A stretch of 64,000 bases of DNA from Bacteroidota bacterium (GTDB lineage: Bacteria; Bacteroidota; Bacteroidia; Chitinophagales; Saprospiraceae), in NCBI GenBank assembly GCA_963169455.1, contig CAUJDW010000157.1:40814-104813 (forward strand). The letters run 5' to 3'. The translations under genes and the position numbers were made by a program. The notes beneath the pieces were generated by a model. The model ran no database searches and had not been told where the DNA came from. It saw nothing but the letters and a program-made list of their open reading frames with translations. Below are positions 43,497 through 51,150 of the stretch, one piece after another. Each line of letters begins with the position of its first letter. Positions within the stretch are counted from its first letter, which is position 1.

Positions 43497-45686
43497 TTAG
43501 GCTCCGAGTTCCAGTTGGTTTCGGACCAGTTGATAATAGGCTCCCCTCAGGTAGGTGAGCTCTTCGTGCGTGCCCTGCTCCACGATTTCCCCACCCTCGA
43601 GTACGACGATATTGTCGGCATTCATTACGGTGCTCAGGCGGTGCGCGACAATGACAACCGTACGGCCGAAGAAAAACTCTTCCAGGTTTTCCATGATCAC
43701 CATTTCATTGTAGGCGTCCAGGGCGGAAGTAGCTTCATCGAAAAAGAGGTAATCCGGGTTTTTGTAGACGGCGCGGGCGATCAGGAGGCGTTGTTTCTGG
43801 CCCTGGCTGAGCCCCAGCCCTTCCTGGCCAATCTTGGTATTGTAGCCGAGCGGAAGAGATTCGATAAAGCTTTGAATATTGGCGGCCTTTACGGCTTTGA
43901 GCAGTTTTCTCTTGTCGATGATCTCATCACCGAGGGCGATGTTTTTGGCGATGGAATCGTAGAAGATGTAGCCGTCCTGCATGACGACGCCGCACCTGCT
44001 GCGCCACAGGCGGCTGTTGATATTGGAGAGGCTGATGTCTCCCAGGCGGACGGAACCTTCAGAGGGCAGGTAAAAGTTGAGCAACAGTTTCACCAGGGTG
44101 GTCTTGCCGCTTCCGCTGGTGCCGACGATGGCCGTCGTTTGCCCCTTGGGGATGCGCAGGTTGATGTTGCGCAGCACGGTTGGCGAATGCGGGCCATTGT
44201 ACTGGAAAGTAACCCCATCCATGATCAGGTCGCCGGATTCCGGCAGCAGTGTGATCTTTTCCTCGATGTTTTCCTCATCCTCTTTTGTATGGATCTCGTT
44301 CATTCGTTCCAGGCTGATCTTTGCCTCCTGCATGTTGCGGAGAAAGTCGATCCACTGGTTCACCGGCGCATTCAACTGCCCGATGATATACTGGACGCCC
44401 AGCAGCATGCCCAGGCTCATATTGCCCTCGAGCACAGATTTGGCGACGATGAAGGTTATGATGAGGTTTTTGGATTCGTTGAAAAAGGAAGCTCCGGCCT
44501 GTTGTATCTGTCCGATGCGCAGGGCGCTCATACCCGTGCGGAACAGGCGGGCCTGGATGCGTTCCCAGGCCCATCGCTTCTGCTTTTCGGCGTTGTGCAG
44601 CTTGATCTCCTGCATGCCGTTGATCAGTTCGATCAGGTTGCTCTGGTTTTCGGAAGACTGGTCGAAGCGCTTGTAGTCGAGGTCGCGGCGGATGGACTGA
44701 AAGAAGAATATCCAGGCCAGGTACAGTACCGTACCGATGAAGAAGACCCAGAAAGCCAGGCTGCTCCAGATCAGCAGCACGGCGGAGAAAGCGATGTAGT
44801 TGGCGAATGAAAAGATGGACAGCAGGGAAGTAGAAGTCAGGAAGCGCTGGACCCTTTCGTGGTCGGCAATGCGCTGCAGCAGGTCGCCGCTGGCCCTGGA
44901 ATCGAAGTATTTGATGGGCAGCTTGGTCAGTTTCACCAGAAAGTCCGAGATCAGGCTGATATTCACCCGCACGCCGACGTGCAGCATGATCCAGCTGCGC
45001 ACCTGTTCGACCGCCAGTTGCGTCAGGAACAGGAAGAACTGAGCCAGCAGTATGATCTTGATGAAGTTCAGGTCGACATTGCCGATGCCGATATCGACGA
45101 CCGACTTGATGATAAAGGGGAAGACGACCTGCAGGCCCGTACCGATGAAAAGGCCCACGATAAGCTGAATGATGAGGGGCCTGTATTTTCTGAAATAGGA
45201 AAAAATATAACCGAAGCCTGCTTTGCTGACGGCTTTTTCTTCCCGCTCATAAAATTCAGGCGTTGTTTCAAGCAGGAGCAGGACGCCCAGGCCCTGCCCG
45301 TCTTCCAGGTCGCTCACCCAGTTTTCGATGAATTCTTCGCGGCTGAGTTTAAAAATGCCGGCGGCGGGGTCTGCGATCCAGGCGTGGTTTTGTTTTACCC
45401 GGAAGACCACGACGAAATGTTCCTGTTTCCAGTGGGCGATACAAGGCAGGGGGATATCGCGGGAAAGCCGGTCGTAGGTCGTTTTCACAGCCAGGGACTG
45501 CAGGCCGATGTGTTCGGCGGCGTCGCTGATGCCGAGCATAGAAACCCCTTGCTTGCCCATGTAGGTAAGCTCACGGAGGTACTCCAGGGAGTAATACCTG
45601 CCCCAGTAGCGCGATATCATTCGCAGGCAGGCCGCTCCACAATCCATGGAGTCCAACTGCTGGTAAAATGGGAATTTCCGTGGCAT
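43497..45686 (-). CDS. Peptidase-containing ABC exporter (C39 peptidase, TM, ATPase)
   Basis: A bacteriocin-type ABC transporter (729 residues). The N-terminal C39 cysteine peptidase has Gln10, catalytic Cys16 (QLDSMDCGAACLRMI), His90 (KQEHFVVVF) and Asp106 (ADPAAG), so it should be active in cutting leader peptides after a double-Gly. Six membrane helices lie at about 165-440, and the ATPase has Walker A GTSGSGKTT near 530, signature LSQGQKQRLLIARA, and Walker B YLFFDEATSALD. Such exporters mature and secrete small peptides in one step. Its HlyD partner follows. I find no double-Gly leader peptide gene in the flanks (42107-42174, 45687-45952), so the cargo must be encoded elsewhere. Confidence 0.93.
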   Translation of the reverse strand: MPRKFPFYQQLDSMDCGAACLRMISRYWGRYYSLEYLRELTYMGKQGVSMLGISDAAEHIGLQSLAVKTTYDRLSRDIPLPCIAHWKQEHFVVVFRVKQNHAWIADPAAGIFKLSREEFIENWVSDLEDGQGLGVLLLLETTPEFYEREEKAVSKAGFGYIFSYFRKYRPLIIQLIVGLFIGTGLQVVFPFIIKSVVDIGIGNVDLNFIKIILLAQFFLFLTQLAVEQVRSWIMLHVGVRVNISLISDFLVKLTKLPIKYFDSRASGDLLQRIADHERVQRFLTSTSLLSIFSFANYIAFSAVLLIWSSLAFWVFFIGTVLYLAWIFFFQSIRRDLDYKRFDQSSENQSNLIELINGMQEIKLHNAEKQKRWAWERIQARLFRTGMSALRIGQIQQAGASFFNESKNLIITFIVAKSVLEGNMSLGMLLGVQYIIGQLNAPVNQWIDFLRNMQEAKISLERMNEIHTKEDEENIEEKITLLPESGDLIMDGVTFQYNGPHSPTVLRNINLRIPKGQTTAIVGTSGSGKTTLVKLLLNFYLPSEGSVRLGDISLSNINSRLWRSRCGVVMQDGYIFYDSIAKNIALGDEIIDKRKLLKAVKAANIQSFIESLPLGYNTKIGQEGLGLSQGQKQRLLIARAVYKNPDYLFFDEATSALDAYNEMVIMENLEEFFFGRTVVIVAHRLSTVMNADNIVVLEGGEIVEQGTHEELTYLRGAYYQLVRNQLELGA

Positions 45687-45952
45687 TTCTCCTTACCCGG
45701 CCTTGTATATGCCCGGGCCTGCTGTTCTGAAAAAAACCAAATAAAAATCGGCGTAACAATATAATTCACGAAAGATAAGGCCTTCGGGCCTCTTTTGGAA
45801 CAGTTTTGCCCTAAATTCTTTAAAAACAGGGCTTTTTGAGTGTTTTTGCGGCCCGGAAGGGCGCTTTTGCGGTAAATGCCGCCCCGGCCTCATAAGCCCT
45901 TTGGAAGTGTGGCGCCAATTAGGTAATTTTCCCGCCAATTTGAAAAGGCAAC

Positions 45953-46906
45953 ATGTTCAACAGCTTCATTTCCATAGTGGGAGTAGTCAATCATTCAGGT
46001 GACTTGAAGGTGCTGCCCGCTTACCTGTCCAACCTCTACCCCCTCCTTTCGGAGCATTTCTCCGATTTTGAGATCATCCTGGTCAACAACAATTTCGGCA
46101 TCCCGGTTGACCCCTGTATCGACCCGCTGCCCGATGGGCTGAAACACAACATATACCTGTTGAACCTGTCACGGCAGGCGAACCCCAACCACGCCATTCT
46201 GGCAGGGCTGGACCGCGCCAACGGCGACTACACGGTAATACTGGGGCTGGAGTTTTATCAGCAGCCGGAATGGGTGCTGAAACTTTTTGAAAAAACCAGA
46301 GCGCATTACGACATCGTTTACCTGCGGGCGCCTCACCGGGAAGTGGGGCTGCCGTTCCGGCCGTTTTACAGCATATTTTACTATATTCTGAAGCATTATT
46401 CCACCCTGAAGATAGACGAGAAAGCGCATAACACCCGGATCATTTCCAGGCGGGCCCTCAACTCCCTGCTGCGCCTCCGGGAAAATTTGCGCTACATGAA
46501 GGCCATCTATTCCATTGTGGGGTACAAGACCGCTTTTCTGGAGACAGACATGCCCCTCCATACCGGTTATTACGAGGGGTTTTCCGAGCGCTTCCGCACT
46601 TCCCTGGTTGCAATAACATCCTATACGACCTTCCTGCGCAGCCTCCTGCTGTGGATCTTCATTTTTTCCGTCATTTTCCTGTTAGGCGTCATCGTTAATG
46701 CCCTGAAGGTAAAGTTCACGGGCATCGACCTGTTCGGCAACATCGGAGAACCCTTCTCCGGCTGGACTTTTCTGGTCATCCTCATCGCCGTCTTTTTCGC
46801 CACCACCTGCCTGAACCTCTACATCATGTCGATCTATCTTTCCAACATATACAATGAGATAAAACAGCGGCCACTGTATATCATCGAATCGATTAAGCGG
46901 TTTTAG
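45953..46906 (+). CDS. GT2-like glycosyltransferase family protein lacking the DxD motif
   Basis: 317 residues, with a GT-A-like N-terminal domain of the dolichol-phosphate-mannose-synthase/DPM1 type (LVNNNFGIPVD, LNLSRQANPNHAILAGLDRANGDYTVI) and two C-terminal membrane helices at about 228-250 and 272-296. Where the family carries the metal-binding D-x-D followed by LQxPPE, this protein reads LGLEFYQQPEW: both Asp are replaced (Gly98, Glu100). It may be inactive, use another metal arrangement, or act as a binding protein. A near-consensus promoter (TTG 45901-45903, 20 bases, TAATTTTC) precedes it. Its last 14 bases overlap the convergent hydrolase gene. Confidence 0.75.
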   Translation: MFNSFISIVGVVNHSGDLKVLPAYLSNLYPLLSEHFSDFEIILVNNNFGIPVDPCIDPLPDGLKHNIYLLNLSRQANPNHAILAGLDRANGDYTVILGLEFYQQPEWVLKLFEKTRAHYDIVYLRAPHREVGLPFRPFYSIFYYILKHYSTLKIDEKAHNTRIISRRALNSLLRLRENLRYMKAIYSIVGYKTAFLETDMPLHTGYYEGFSERFRTSLVAITSYTTFLRSLLLWIFIFSVIFLLGVIVNALKVKFTGIDLFGNIGEPFSGWTFLVILIAVFFATTCLNLYIMSIYLSNIYNEIKQRPLYIIESIKRF

Positions 46907-47747
46907 CCATGGCTTTTTTCTCCAGGCGGGCTTCCAGCCAATGGCAGGTGTAGTCAAAAATGCTGCCCTGCTGTTTCTCGTTGTGGATTTCGTGATACAG
47001 GCCTTCCCACTCGCGGTAGGTGACATCGCCCCCGAGCCGGAGCGCAAGCTGCCTGCTGCCTTCGGGGCTGATGATGTGGTCTTCGCTTCCGTGCATGATC
47101 AGCAGAGGCAGGGGGAAAGCCCCCGTATATTCATCCAGCCACCGGGCCTGTTCCAGTATTCCGACGCCCATTGCCGCCGTGATGCGGCTATGCACCAGTG
47201 GGTCTTGTTCGTAAGCGCGCACCACATCGGGGTCTTTCGACAGCTGTTCTGTTTTCAGCCCGGTATGCTGTGAAAAAGCAGGATACAGCGCCCTTGCGGC
47301 TTTTCCCAGAGCGATCTTGACAGATGGAGCAGGGAAGGCCAGCCTGATCCAGGGCGCCGAAGCCACCACACCCCGGATATCGGGGTGGCGGCTGAGCGAA
47401 TAGGCCAGCACCAGGTTTCCTCCCATCGAGTGGCCGTAGAGAAAAACGGGCAGGCTCTGGTATCGCACTTTCGCTTCCACCAGCAACTGGGCAATTTCAT
47501 CCAGGAGCAGGCTCATGTTGGGCGAATGCCCTCTCCGCCCCCCGGACCGGCCGTGGCCCCGGCGGTCGAACCCCAGGACGCTGAAGCCTTTCCCTGTAAA
47601 ATAGCGGGCGAAATGCGCATAACGGCCAATATGCTCTCCAAGGCCATGGACGAGGCAGATGGCCCCTCTGGGAGCTTCAGCCTGCCATTCCATGGCGCAA
47701 ATGCGAATGCCGTCGGCGGTAGTCCAGTTAAAATCCCTCTCCTGCAT
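46893..47747 (-). CDS. Alpha/beta hydrolase, monoacylglycerol-lipase-like
   Basis: A serine hydrolase of 284 residues. It has the oxyanion block LVHGLGEHIGRY, the nucleophile elbow GHSMGG with Ser107, the acid in MHGSEDHIISPEG, and His in YHEIHNEK. The HGLGEHIGRYAHFA and FDRRGHGRSGGRRGH segments are typical of the lysophospholipase/monoacylglycerol lipase family. It follows the SPOR-like gene with a 1-base gap, so the two share a transcript. Its 3' end overlaps the convergent GT2-like gene by 14 bases. The substrate is probably an acylglycerol or lysolipid, not provable here. Confidence 0.9.
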   Translation of the reverse strand: MQERDFNWTTADGIRICAMEWQAEAPRGAICLVHGLGEHIGRYAHFARYFTGKGFSVLGFDRRGHGRSGGRRGHSPNMSLLLDEIAQLLVEAKVRYQSLPVFLYGHSMGGNLVLAYSLSRHPDIRGVVASAPWIRLAFPAPSVKIALGKAARALYPAFSQHTGLKTEQLSKDPDVVRAYEQDPLVHSRITAAMGVGILEQARWLDEYTGAFPLPLLIMHGSEDHIISPEGSRQLALRLGGDVTYREWEGLYHEIHNEKQQGSIFDYTCHWLEARLEKKAMAKTA

Positions 47748-47748
47748 A

Positions 47749-48297
47749 TCAATTCAGGCGTTTGCCTTCCGAATACTCGATGACCCTCGCATTCGGATAC
47801 CTCTGCTGAAGGAAATTGGCCATAAATTCACCTGCTTCCCCGGCGCTCGGAAATTGCCCCAGGGTATAGGAATAAGCCTTTTCGCCGAGCTTCTCCAAAG
47901 CGAGATTGCCATGCTGGAAAAAAATGTCGTGGTTTTCCGGCAGCGGTTCCTCGGCAGCCATAATCTCGATCCGGAAGCCGGTAAAATCCGCCGGAAGTTT
48001 CTTCACCTGGCTGAAGGACTGGTCCACTTCAATCGGCACGATGGGGATGACTTTTGGCGCATCCGCCTTGTTTCCGAAAGGATTGGGGTCGTATGGCGTA
48101 TACCTTGCGCCGGTAAGCGGGGCGTCGAAGTCTTCTCTTACCGGGATGGTATCGGCGGGATGGAGGAAATTATCGGCAGGAACTTCGCCGGCAACCTTGG
48201 TTATGTGGGGGTAATTTTCCAAATTACCGTGCCCAAAGCCCGGGCTCCAGGCTGCCGGCATACACCAGAAAAGCAAACATGCAAAAGTCCTGATCAT
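47749..48297 (-). CDS. Secreted protein with SPOR-like C-terminal domain
   Basis: 182 residues: a signal peptide at about 1-20 (MIRTFACLLFWCMPAAWSPG), a low-complexity middle, and a C-terminal ~75-residue domain (GFRIEIMAAEEPLPENHDIFFQHGNLALEKLGEKAYSYTLGQFPSAGEAGEFMANFLQQ, split by a conserved G-F turn) that fits the SPOR fold used to bind denuded peptidoglycan. It is co-transcribed with the lipase-like hydrolase. The SPOR call rests on pattern (YSYTLGQFPSAGEAGEF) and should be treated as likely, not certain. Confidence 0.65.
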   Translation of the reverse strand: MIRTFACLLFWCMPAAWSPGFGHGNLENYPHITKVAGEVPADNFLHPADTIPVREDFDAPLTGARYTPYDPNPFGNKADAPKVIPIVPIEVDQSFSQVKKLPADFTGFRIEIMAAEEPLPENHDIFFQHGNLALEKLGEKAYSYTLGQFPSAGEAGEFMANFLQQRYPNARVIEYSEGKRLN

Positions 48298-48373
48298 GGT
48301 ATTCAGATTTTAAAATGCCTGGGTAAAAGAATAAAATTACCACAATCAGCCATTAAAACCAACTCCTGTTGTT

Positions 48374-49288
48374 ATGAGTTTGCGCATCGTTTTTATGGGA
48401 ACCCCCGGCTTCGCAGTGCCATCCCTTGACATTCTCGTGCGAAACGGCTATGATATTGCAGCTGTCGTAACTGCTACCGACAAAATGGGCGGGCGTGGCA
48501 TGAAGCAGGCCATCCAGCCGGCGGTTAAGCAATACGCCCTGGCAAATGGCATCCCCGTACTTCAACCGCAAAACCTCAAAAACCCGGCCTTTATCGAAGA
48601 ACTCCGAAGGCTTGAGGCCAATCTGCAAATCGTCGTAGCCTTCCGCATGCTGCCGGAAGAAGCCTGGAGCCTTCCCGAATTCGGAACCTTCAACCTGCAC
48701 GGCTCCCTGTTGCCCAAATACAGGGGCGCTGCCCCCATCAACTGGGCTGTCATCAATGGAGAAACCGAAACAGGGGTCACTACTTTTTTCATCAGGCACG
48801 AAATCGACACCGGTGATATTATCCTGCAGGAGCGAATGCCCATCGGGGAGGATGAAACAGCAGGCGACGTACACGGCCGCATGATGCTGCTCGGCGCAGA
48901 AACCGTGCTGAAAACCGTCCGCCTTATCGAATCCGGCCATTACAGCCTGAAGAAACAGGATCACAGCCAGGCAACGAAAGCGCCGAAGCTGTTCCACGAA
49001 ACCTGCGGGATCGACTTTGACAGGCCCACGCAGCAGGTTCATAACTTTATCAGGGGCCTGAGCCCATATCCGGCAGCCTGGACGCAGCTGGACGGCAAGG
49101 AACTGAAAATACTCCGCACCAGCCGGGATTTTACGCCCCCCTCCCACCCTGCCGGCGCTTTCGTTTCCGACAACAGAAGTTTTCTCAAAATCGCCACTTC
49201 CGATGGTTACGTCCAGGTGCACGAGCTTCAGTTGGAGGGCCGGCGGCGGATGTTTGTCAGGGATTTCCTTAATGGTTATTCTTTTTGA
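48374..49288 (+). CDS. fmt: Methionyl-tRNA formyltransferase
   Basis: Formylates initiator Met-tRNA with 10-formyl-tetrahydrofolate (304 residues, normal). It has MGTPGFAVPSLDIL at the N-terminus, the catalytic FNLHGSLLPKYRGAAPINWA (Asn, His) and HEIDTGDIIL (Asp), plus the C-terminal tRNA-contact domain. Peptide deformylase, often adjacent elsewhere, is not present. The 76-base gap to the divergent SPOR gene must hold both promoters. Confidence 0.96.
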   Translation: MSLRIVFMGTPGFAVPSLDILVRNGYDIAAVVTATDKMGGRGMKQAIQPAVKQYALANGIPVLQPQNLKNPAFIEELRRLEANLQIVVAFRMLPEEAWSLPEFGTFNLHGSLLPKYRGAAPINWAVINGETETGVTTFFIRHEIDTGDIILQERMPIGEDETAGDVHGRMMLLGAETVLKTVRLIESGHYSLKKQDHSQATKAPKLFHETCGIDFDRPTQQVHNFIRGLSPYPAAWTQLDGKELKILRTSRDFTPPSHPAGAFVSDNRSFLKIATSDGYVQVHELQLEGRRRMFVRDFLNGYSF

Positions 49289-49447
49289 TATAAAAAAGAA
49301 TTGTTGAGAAAATTTTAACTGAGTAAAAATTTGAATCAAAAAAGTAAATACCCGATATTATGCCGATATTTCGGCGCCTCGGAATCGAGGAAGGACGGAC
49401 AAGCGGCGGGGTATTGATATGGACTATTTGAAAACACAATCAGAGAA

Positions 49448-50341
49448 ATGTTACACGTTTTAGACTTGAATTTCCTGGATTTGCCCGACACGATCGCCTC
49501 CTTTCTCGTCGAAACAGGAGCTGGGCCGATCCTGATCGAGACGGGGCCCTACTCTACATTCGGGCATCTGGAGCGGGCTGTACAGGAAAAAGGCTATGCC
49601 CTTGAAGACATCCACCACGTCTTCATCACCCATATCCACCTCGACCATGCGGGGGCGGCCTGGGCGCTGGCGGAAAGGGGCGCCACCATTTACCTGCACC
49701 CTTTGGGCGAGGCGCACATGCACGACCCGTCGAAGCTGCTCGCTTCGGCCACGCGCATTTACGGCGACGACATGGACAGGCTGTGGGGCACACTCAAGCC
49801 GATCGCCGGTAACCGCCTGAAAACCGTTGACCACGGCGAAGTGATTTTCATAGGCGGGATTGCCATAAAAGCCTGGCACACGCCGGGCCATGCCGTGCAC
49901 CACATCGCCTGGCAGGGTGGGGATACCCTCTTCACCGGCGACGTGGCCGGCGTCAAAATCGAAGGCGGGCCGGTAATGCCGCCCTGCCCTCCGCCGGATA
50001 TCAACATCGAAGACTGGCAGGAAAGCCTCCGGCTCATCCGCTCGCTGGACATCGGCCAGCTGTGCCTGACGCACTACGGGCAAATCCCCGGGGAACGCAT
50101 TTCTGCTCACCTCGACGAACTGGAAACGGCGCTGCTGGACTGGGCCGGCTGGATGAAGCCGCACTTTGAAAATGGCGAAAATGCCGAAGCGCTGACGCCG
50201 CTTTTTCAGGCTTACGTGCAGGGCCAACTGCGCGAAAGAGGGGTCACAGAGGAACAACTGGAGCTATACGAAAACGCCAACCCTTCCTGGATGAGCGTTG
50301 CCGGCCTGTTGCGGTACTGGAGGAAGAAACTCCAGGAGTAG
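49448..50341 (+). CDS. MBL-fold metallo-hydrolase
   Basis: A metallo-beta-lactamase-fold enzyme (297 residues) with the zinc motif HIHLDHAG (His62, His64, Asp66, His67), a later His in HTPGHAVHHIAW and Asp in LFTGDVAG, and a final His in CLTHYGQIPGE, so both metal sites look complete. The C-terminal ~80 residues are helical. The family covers many hydrolases (thioesters, lactones, glyoxalase-like), so the substrate is open. It is directly followed by the 8-bp tandem repeat. Confidence 0.88.
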   Translation: MLHVLDLNFLDLPDTIASFLVETGAGPILIETGPYSTFGHLERAVQEKGYALEDIHHVFITHIHLDHAGAAWALAERGATIYLHPLGEAHMHDPSKLLASATRIYGDDMDRLWGTLKPIAGNRLKTVDHGEVIFIGGIAIKAWHTPGHAVHHIAWQGGDTLFTGDVAGVKIEGGPVMPPCPPPDINIEDWQESLRLIRSLDIGQLCLTHYGQIPGERISAHLDELETALLDWAGWMKPHFENGENAEALTPLFQAYVQGQLRERGVTEEQLELYENANPSWMSVAGLLRYWRKKLQE

Positions 50342-50350
50342 CCTAAGAAA

Positions 50351-50454
50351 ATGGCTATATGGCTATATGGCTATATGGCTATATGGCTATATGGCTATAT
50401 TGCTATATTGCTATATGGCTATATGGCTATATGGCTATATGGCTATATGGCTAT
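50351..50454. repeat. 13 copies of an 8-bp tandem repeat (ATGGCTAT)
   Basis: Starting 10 bases after the metallo-hydrolase stop there are six ATGGCTAT units, two variant ATTGCTAT units and five more ATGGCTAT units, then a short (GGCTTT)3 run to about 50480. Eight is not a multiple of three, so every frame is open and gives a chance MAIWLYGY peptide. It is a typical slippage-prone microsatellite. Confidence 0.95.
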
Positions 50455-50621
50455 ATTGTTGGCTTTGGCTTTGGCTTTGGAAAGGCAGCTTTAAGGAGAG
50501 GCCAGAGGACTGCCTATCTCTTTTACACAGAACCCTGCTCTTGTGAACCTCTGTGCCTCCTTCGTGGATTTCCGTGCCTGACACTTTCCGGAGCAGCTTC
50601 AACAGTGAACCCATGAAACAA

Positions 50622-50667
50622 CAAAAGCGGACGGGGAATCTCCCCTATCCGCTTTTGTTTTTCTTTT
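50622..50667. terminator. Terminator after the repeat region, also facing the small TM gene
   Basis: CAAAAGCGGA(C)GGGG at 50622-50636 pairs with CCCC(TA)TCCGCTTTTG at 50642-50657, followed by a TTTTTCTTTT tract. It ends plus-strand transcripts and, read backwards, also suits the minus-strand gene ending at 50690. Confidence 0.75.
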
Positions 50668-50689
50668 GATCCTTGTCTTTGGATGCCGT

Positions 50690-50932
50690 TCAGGAAGCTG
50701 GAAGCAGGCGCTTTCCGCTTTGGATGATGTTTTTGATCAACTGGACATCGGGCAGAACCACGCGGGCTCCTTCTGTTTCCATGTTTTCTTCGTATTTCTC
50801 CATCTTCAGATCAGCCCCAAGTTCATTGTCAGAGGTGCTTTTGGAAGAGGCGAAACTCAGAAAAACATAGGAACAGATACTGGCGGCTACCAACAGGCAA
50901 AACAAAACAGTACGGGTGCTAGGATTTTTCAT
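50690..50932 (-). CDS. Small single-helix membrane protein, 80 residues
   Basis: Not recognised. It starts MKNPSTRTVLFCLLVAASICSY and has one hydrophobic helix (about 9-28), then a charged segment and a C-terminal LPDVQLIKNIIQSGKRLLPAS that could be an amphipathic helix. The good start, positive N-terminus, helix and a terminator right after the stop support a real gene. It could be an uncleaved membrane anchor or an exported short protein. Confidence 0.6.
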   Translation of the reverse strand: MKNPSTRTVLFCLLVAASICSYVFLSFASSKSTSDNELGADLKMEKYEENMETEGARVVLPDVQLIKNIIQSGKRLLPAS

Positions 50933-51070
50933 TGGTAGATGTTTTATAAAAACTCGTTCAATTTAAGCTTTTTATACCGGAGGTCAAGTTCTCATCGGCC
51001 AATCCTCACTTTTTTCCGACAACCGGTTTAGGGTATAGACGGGCTCAAAAGAAAAAAGGTTGCAAAAAAG

Positions 51071-51100
51071 GTGGAATTTTCCCGCGAATTTTTATTTTTG
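51071..51100 (+). promoter_or_regulatory. Promoter of the PA-domain T9SS protein (GTG-N19-TATTTTTG)
   Basis: TATTTTTG (51093-51100) is an exact -7 element; exactly 19 bases upstream is GTG (51071-51073), one base off the TTG consensus. The start codon follows 50 bases downstream. Confidence 0.5.
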
Positions 51101-51150
51101 ATTAACTCAGTCGTCTTTTTTCAATCGTTTCACAATCAAATGGACTAAGT

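Noticed and set aside
50520..50580. Segment resembling the dispersed intergenic CTCTGTG...CTTCGTGGAT type sequence
   Set aside because: Only one copy is in the window, so a repeat family cannot be shown.
50298..50616. Frames encoding MAIWLYGY repeats
   Set aside because: A product of the 8-bp tandem repeat, open in all frames; not a protein gene.
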